Origin: Cheilinus undulatus
Lineage: Eukaryota; Chordata; Actinopteri; Labriformes; Labridae
DNA: 64,000 nt
Direction: 5' to 3'
Assembly (NCBI RefSeq): GCF_018320785.1
Contig: NC_054865.1
Location: forward strand, 40,241,398-40,305,397
Below are positions 61,351 to 64,000 of the stretch, one piece after another (the first letter of the stretch is position 1; every line of letters starts with the position of its first letter). The translations under genes were made by a program, and so were the position numbers. Below the pieces are notes generated by a model, which did no database searches, was not told the DNA's origin, and saw only the letters and a list, made by a program, of their open reading frames with translations.

Positions 61351-62688
61351 AGGACAAATAAAGATGTCGACTGACAGGCAGACAGAATCAGGAATAATCA
61401 GGCGGCACAATGCGCTGTGTCCGACAGCAGAGGAGACGTGTAAGAGTAAATGGATTGCAGGAAATGATGCTCTAAAGCTCTTTACGGTCCCAGTCAGTCT
61501 GCAGCTGAAGAGTGATAATCCCCATCCAGGACTTAATGAGGGTTCATTCTTCCACAGGTCATTCTGTCCTGCTATCTTGAAAGACCTCTCACTAGTAGAG
61601 CTGCTCTCTTTAAACTCCACTCTGCTCTCTTTGCTTCTTAAGAATCATTTCTCTATGACATTTCTTCTCTTTATACTTGTTACTGTTATGGAGTCAGGTT
61701 TAGTAGGATTTTTTAACGTAAGTGCAGAACTTTAGTTATATTCAAGCCCTTGTAAAAAGTTTTTTTTTTTTTCTCTCACTATTTAGCAGTGTACCAGAAT
61801 GTGGTGTCTGTTGTGATTTGTGTAAACCAGCAGTGACTGGTTAGCATTTTAGTGGGGGCTATGCTGACCAAAGGAACAGCTTCTGATGTTACAGATAAAA
61901 AAAGAAACTTATATTTCAGTGTTTTTGAAGTTGGGTACTTGCCGATAGTAGTACCTTTAGCCTCCAGTGATTTCAGTGAGCATTGCCCCTTCAAACAGGA
62001 CAGACTGTGAGCAACAAAGCTATAAGCATAGCAGATGGGTACTCTGAGTAATTTAGCAAGTTTAAGGTAAAAATGTGCCAAAAAACAATGCTGGCTCAGT
62101 TATGCATGATATTGAAAATCTCTGAAGCATTTTATTTTTTACCCAGGAAGCCTCTGTTTGGCACTGTTTCGCCATGCAAACTTCAGCTACCAGATCTTCC
62201 GCCTCCGCATATCTGAACAGCTGTTCAGCAAGGAACTCTGGATGGGGAGTGATGCAGGCTGCAGGCGTCTATGAGCTGCTATCCTAGATCAGGAGTGCCC
62301 TATAGAAGTGTTGGTAAGTCCCACTCATGACAACAGTAGCTATCATGGACGTGGGCTCACAGTTTCCGCACCTACACCACCAGTCAGGATCTCTCCTGCT
62401 AACCTGTCTCCACTAAAGTTTCTCTCACCTGTGGAAGTTTCTCTGTGTACTGCAGTACATAAAAATATCCCCTCATATCCATAGTAAACAACACATCATT
62501 GCCACTTGAGTCAAAATAGCTAATTTTAGTTTCGTTTTAGCTTAGCTCTCCTTAGACCCACAGAGCTGTTCAGATACGTTGGCATCCACAGTGCCACAAG
62601 CAGGCCAGCCCACAGAGTTGGCCCATAGAACAGGTCCTCCCCAGTTATGTGTGTGTGTGGATAAATAGCATTGGTGCTATCATCCTGG

Positions 62689-63425
62689 CTAACAGTTACC
62701 TCATTTTGGAGCTGCTGAGTGTGCGAAGCTATTACCTGGTTCTAATGTTGAAATTATTTGTTCATGCTTCTTTTTAACCTGTTTTGCCACTTTGTAGCCA
62801 CTTTTAACCCATTTTTGCCACATTTAGCCACTTTTCAACCATATTTGCCCCCTTTACCCATTTTGCAACTTTTTAGCCTCTTCAAACACATATTTTCTAC
62901 TTTTATCTGTTTACAACACATTTTACTCATTTGGCCACCTTTTAGCCAATATTAAGTCATTTTTGCTTCTCTTAGCCGATTTTAACTAATATTTGCCATT
63001 TTTATCACTCTTAAACGCTTTAAACCCATTTTTCCACTTGGCCAATTTTTCTTTTTTCACATTTAAAATTTTATTTTACATTGAAGTTGTATCAATTTCT
63101 TCTACTTTATGTTCTGACATCCTGAGGTTTGTGCACATCATAGTTTAACTCTGAAGTCTCCTAATTGTTTATATCAGTGTTCCCATCCACAGAGTTAACA
63201 ACACCAAGAAAAAGGTCCTTCTGTTTTAAGTAAAGGTGTTAACATAAAATATGTACTACAGCATAAATGGATACTATTTTTTTTTTTTTTGCTTTGATAG
63301 CAGTGGTTATTATTTAGTTTAAAAATAAATATGATTATCACAGATTAACTGTAAAATTGACCTTAATTTTGCATGGGCCCCCAGGTTGGCTGGGCCCCAG
63401 AAAGCTCTCCACTTTAGATTCTTTA
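62689..63425 (+). repeat. long dispersed repeat with TTTTGCCAC(TTT) core, copy 2
   Basis: CTAACAGTTACCTCATTTTGGAGCT at the start is followed by GCGAAGCTATT(A)..AATGTTGAAATTA. Then comes a degenerate core of CCATTTTTGCCACATTTAGCC-type units, a CTGAAGTCTC...GTTCCCATCC block, AAAAAGGTCCTTCTGTTT, GATTATCACAG and a GGGCCCCC..GGTTGGCTGGGCCCC end. Every block has a counterpart in order at 21984-22870. The ORF at 62758-62955 is core repeat. Confidence 0.7.
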
Positions 63426-64000
63426 TGGACGGCCTTTACCACATGTACAAGTGTTGTTTCTTCTCTATAAGATGATTTTCAGGCTTATGAAACTGACATT
63501 TCAAGCTTTCTAAGCAACAAATGCACACTTCATAGATTACTGCAGGGAAATTTGTGAACAAGAGTATTCACTGAGCACAGGCATGCCACCTAGGCATGAA
63601 CTGGACCGATTATGTGACATCATATTCAAAAGATCTGTACATACTATGTGCACTTACATTCTATATAGATCTTCCTTTCCTCACTCTAACTGCGCCAGAT
63701 GTGTGTTTGAGTTAGACACTTTTTCTAATAAGGCTTATTAACATAAAAAGGGGTCAATTTTTCACCAAATGATTACATAATCTTGCATTCACACCAGCAC
63801 AACATGGCACACATAAAAGTTATTTGCTCTGCAGCTATCTGACCATTTGTGCACGTTTTTTGACAGATTATCTTTTTTTTTTGACTCATTTGATTTTGTT
63901 CAGAGTTTCAAGCCAACTTAACCGTTTTGTGAACCAGGCCCCAAACATTTAGAGGAGTGATGGGAAAGAAAAAGTGAGTGATGCAGAGACCAGACTGATA
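63426..64000. other. right-edge spacer, no gene recognised
   Basis: Ordinary AT-rich sequence to the end of the window with no recognisable exon or repeat boundary. Confidence 0.35.

Larger units (their letters stand above)
58641..62688. other. 4 kb spacer with simple repeats, no gene recognised
   Basis: Includes a tetranucleotide microsatellite, a purine-rich block (about 61015-61350) and A-runs near 59430 and 61155. The ORFs at 59490-59738, 60493-60915, 61315-61620 and 61364-61735 were checked and show no family features. A short open stretch near 62175-62285 ends at a GGTAAGT donor-like site (62311) but I do not recognise it. Confidence 0.4.

Noticed and set aside
61364-61735. 123-aa plus-strand ORF after the purine-rich tract
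   Set aside because: Considered as a first exon of a downstream gene, but no family features and no convincing donor were found.
62175-62310. Exon-like stretch ending at a GGTAAGT
   Set aside because: Two frames are partly open but neither translation is recognisable, and no partner exon is visible.

Overview
This is AT-rich vertebrate nuclear DNA, almost certainly from a teleost fish. Genes are split by GT-AG introns, two promoters match vertebrate gene promoters, and the spacer is full of Tc1/mariner elements, hAT-like MITEs and tRNA-derived SINEs of the kind common in fish. I assembled gene models by reading splice sites and comparing the translations with vertebrate families I know. No search was run. 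There is no sign of bacterial, plasmid, phage or CRISPR sequence.

Region 1 (1-5.5 kb, minus strand). The 5' coding exons of cadherin-16 (cdh16) run off the left edge. They are followed by a complete four-exon rrad gene, encoding an RGK-family small GTPase of 309 aa, with a TATA box and a CRE-like site. The CDH16-RRAD neighbourhood is the same as on human 16q22.1.

Region 2 (8.8-12 kb, plus strand). Next is a complete atp5mc3 gene for ATP synthase subunit c (141 aa, four coding exons). Its promoter carries perfect ETS/GABPA and NRF-1 motifs.

Region 3 (14.3-20.6 kb, plus strand). A complete six-exon nsun3 gene encodes a mitochondrial tRNA cytosine-5 methyltransferase of 461 aa, longer than the human protein. 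Intron 1 holds a Tc1-like transposon broken by a SINE. Intron 3 holds a full-length Tc1-like element with a decayed transposase. atp5mc3 and nsun3 both serve mitochondria, and lie about 2.4 kb apart in the same orientation.

Region 4 (20.6-64 kb). I recognise no protein-coding host gene here. The region is spacer with many datable transposon insertions. These include three hAT-like MITEs with 8-bp target duplications, a hAT BED-finger transposase fossil, a SINE with a 17-bp duplication, and two abutting Tc1/mariner elements. There is also a truncated Tc1 element, two diverged copies of a long repeat built on a TTTTGCCAC-type core, a coding-like minisatellite and microsatellites. One promoter-like cluster near 56.6 kb has no visible gene.

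I did not find a convincing new biological system. The best leads are the nested insertions inside nsun3, the long nsun3 N-terminus and insert, the minisatellite that is open in several frames, and the orphan promoter-like cluster.
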